Under the pieces are notes generated by a model. It was not told the DNA's origin and searched no databases. It was given only the letters and a program-made list of their open reading frames with translations. Shown here in pieces: positions 62,755 to 64,000 of a DNA stretch of 64,000 bases (the stretch's first letter is position 1; each line of letters opens with the position of its first letter). A program made the position numbers and the translations under genes. The DNA is from JAIROC01 sp031553535 (GTDB taxonomy: Bacteria > Bacteroidota > Bacteroidia > Bacteroidales > WCHB1-69). The stretch is taken from NCBI GenBank assembly GCA_031553535.1, contig JAVBLM010000031.1:4682-68681 (forward strand), in the 5' to 3' direction.

Positions 62755-62887
62755 AATGAACTTGTCAAAAGTTGCTATAGGGGATTGCTTCGTTCCTCGC
62801 AATGACGGTAATCTGTTAGTTAAAAGCGTCATTGCGAGGAACGAAGCAATCTCTATTCATTTTATCTCAACCTTTGACAAGTTCATT
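62755..62887. repeat. 133-bp near-palindromic element (TGCTTCGTTCCTCGCAATGA type)
   Basis: The ends AATGAACTTGTCAAAAGTTG (62755-62774) and CAACCTTTGACAAGTTCATT (62868-62887) are inverted with one mismatch. Inside, GATTGCTTCGTTCCTCGCAA and onward (62783-62807) is a perfect 25-bp inverse of 62827-62851. It would fold to a long hairpin. A decayed copy lies at 24502-24597, and an element with the same ends but other content at 58820-59171. Short repeats with GAGGAACGAAGCAATC occur widely in bacterial genomes. Confidence 0.85.
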
Positions 62888-62941
62888 AAATGGAGTTTAC
62901 GAAAATCCATAAAAGAGTAGTGTAATATAAAATAAAACAAA

Positions 62942-63382
62942 ATGAGCAAGAAAAAATTAATTATGACGCTATTTGCAGTGTGCATGATGTTGAATTTGAC
63001 AAGTTGCGAGCAGGAAACGGTTCTAGAGGAAACACAATTGCCTGCCGAAATAAAAACCTATATCTCTACACATTTCCCTGATAACACCATACTTCAGGCA
63101 GTGAAAGACAGGGATGGGGTAGAGTTGACTTACGATATTATTTTGTCCGATGCAATTACCCTTGAATTTAACCGCAAAAAGGAGATTATTGACATCAGCA
63201 GTACTTCCAAATTGCCCGATAGCGTTATTCCGGACAAGATACTTGCATATGCCGGTTCAAAATATCCGGGGAATTATATAAAAGACTGGGAAATCTCGGA
63301 TAAAAACCAACAAGTCGAACTTGATAATGGCCTTGAACTTGTATTTACCATGTCGGGAGATTTTTTGAGGATAGACGACTAG
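62942..63382 (+). CDS. PepSY-like lipoprotein
   Basis: This 146-residue protein has the lipoprotein signal MSKKKLIMTLFAVCMMLNLTSC (Cys22). The mature part has two copies of the PepSY-like unit: LPAEIKTYISTHFPDNTILQ, then VELTYDIILSDAITLEFNRKK; and IPDKILAYAGSKYPGNYIKD, then VELDNGLELVFTMSG. This fits the small PepSY-like family common in Bacteroidota. It may bind or inhibit a peptidase or buffer a signal, but no function is proven. Confidence 0.85.
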   Translation: MSKKKLIMTLFAVCMMLNLTSCEQETVLEETQLPAEIKTYISTHFPDNTILQAVKDRDGVELTYDIILSDAITLEFNRKKEIIDISSTSKLPDSVIPDKILAYAGSKYPGNYIKDWEISDKNQQVELDNGLELVFTMSGDFLRIDD

Positions 63383-63509
63383 GCAAAAATAGGAGTTAGT
63401 GATAAATGGTTAATGATTACTTGCGATATTAACCAAAACCGAACTATCCTTATTTTACTTTACATTCTCAGAACAGGGACCTATAATGGTCGAAATATCA
63501 AATTTATAA

Positions 63510-63535
63510 GAAAAGGGAGTGGAAACTCCCTTTTC
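63510..63535. terminator. Palindromic terminator-like hairpin
   Basis: GAAAAGGGAGT/ACTCCCTTTTC with a GGAA loop lies between the PepSY-like gene and the convergent DUF6261 gene, and could end either transcript. Confidence 0.6.
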
Positions 63536-63675
63536 TACTTTTCCTTTGGCCCGGCAGATTCCTGCAAGTTTTTTTACCACAAAGTTTACATTCTTAATTT
63601 CCTTCTATTGTATCCTTTGTTGCATGTTGCATTCCTGCCTCTTGAGTCTTAAAACTGGTTTACCTACCCACACGT

Positions 63676-64000
63676 TCACTCGTTTACCGGTTCACTTCCT
63701 TGTTGTTCTTCCTTTTGTGCAGCGTAGCGTCCTTCCCGCGACAGTACGATTTGAGTGTACTTGTCGATACAGGTATTGAGTTGGTTGACAAAACCGGCGT
63801 ATACATTCCCGCCTTCCACCACAATGAGGGCATTGATACGCTCCACGATGGATTCATACACCTTGTCGAGTTCAAGACGGGTTTGCTTCATTTTGAGCTG
63901 TGTTTTGGCGGCATTTTCTTCGTTGCGGAGCTTGACCAGGTTGTCGAAATTACTGTTATCGGCTTCCAACTGCGAGACCCAGTCTTCGAGGCGTACCATC
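63676..64000 (-). CDS. DUF6261-family protein, C-terminal part (runs off right edge)
   Basis: At least 107 residues are visible. They contain LRNEENAAKTQLKMKQTRLE, then VYESIVERINALIVVEGGNV, then YAGFVNQLNTCIDKYTQIV and a Gln/Glu-rich tail, which match my memory of the helical C-terminal region of DUF6261 proteins. The start lies beyond the window. GC content is higher than in most of the window. A broken relative lies at 57924. Confidence 0.75.
   Translation of the reverse strand, partial: MVRLEDWVSQLEADNSNFDNLVKLRNEENAAKTQLKMKQTRLELDKVYESIVERINALIVVEGGNVYAGFVNQLNTCIDKYTQIVLSREGRYAAQKEEQQGSEPVNE

Noticed and set aside
63413..63779. Two plus-strand ORFs near the right end
   Set aside because: They overlap the palindromic hairpin and the reverse of the DUF6261 gene, and their composition is not protein-like.

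Overview
The window comes from a Bacteroidota chromosome of low GC, most likely order Bacteroidales and possibly near Dysgonomonas or Paludibacter; the family is a guess. The evidence is two secreted proteins with type B (gliding-motility type) C-terminal sorting domains of the type IX secretion system, the Bacteroidota rpmG-DUF4295 pair, LptE-TPR-SecG linkage, KorA/KorB 2-oxoacid:ferredoxin oxidoreductase, and -7 promoter boxes of the form TAnnTTTG upstream of about twenty transcription units. No rRNA, tRNA, CRISPR array, phage or intact transposase was seen.

Layout. 1-5.8 kb: surface-polysaccharide glycosyltransferase (cut by the left edge), a type IX cargo and a Wzx-like flippase. 5.8-8.5 kb: thrS, DUF4295 and rpmG. 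8.9-13.2 kb: two poorly known proteins and a calcium P-type ATPase bracketed by inverted ~95-bp repeats. 13.3-17.6 kb: a minus-strand accessory operon with a cysteine-rich protein, three tandem paralogous secreted proteins separated by repeated hairpins, and an Lnt-like acyltransferase. 19-32.7 kb: lipoproteins, porin, dinB, M16 peptidase, prolyl-tRNA editing protein, gap, a CAP/OmpA-like protein, ychF, nfu and a Fur-family regulator. 32.7-34 kb: a gene-free stretch with two candidate small RNAs. 34-44 kb: sufD-lgt-cysS-DUF1573, korAB and a lytic transglycosylase. 45-53.7 kb: ABC-F ATPase, sigma-54 activator-lptE-TPR-secG, and a large type IX adhesin. 53.7-64 kb: queD, folC, tonB-exbD-exbB, a broken DUF6261 gene, a YitT protein, an ECF S component with an exported flavodoxin and tatAC, a PepSY-like lipoprotein, and a DUF6261 gene cut by the right edge.

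The most unusual content is between the genes. Five tandem arrays (about 1.4, 18.5, 24.7, 39.2 and 47.2 kb) all have a period of 42 bp and the same unit design: a short TTTC...GAAA hairpin plus a spacer of about 24 bp. Stems change on both sides at once, units alternate in 84-bp pairs, and two arrays lie in ~500-bp composite elements with matching flanks. At least three other families of small inverted-repeat, MITE-like elements are also scattered here, and a hairpin-terminator motif with a GCGTTTCG stem recurs three times, once at the end of a candidate small RNA.

Much of the gene content serves the cell envelope: Lgt and an Lnt-like enzyme handle lipoproteins, LptE serves LPS assembly, SecG and TatAC handle export, TonB-ExbBD energises the outer membrane, and many lipoproteins and type IX cargos are their clients. 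All function calls come from reading motifs and no database search was run.
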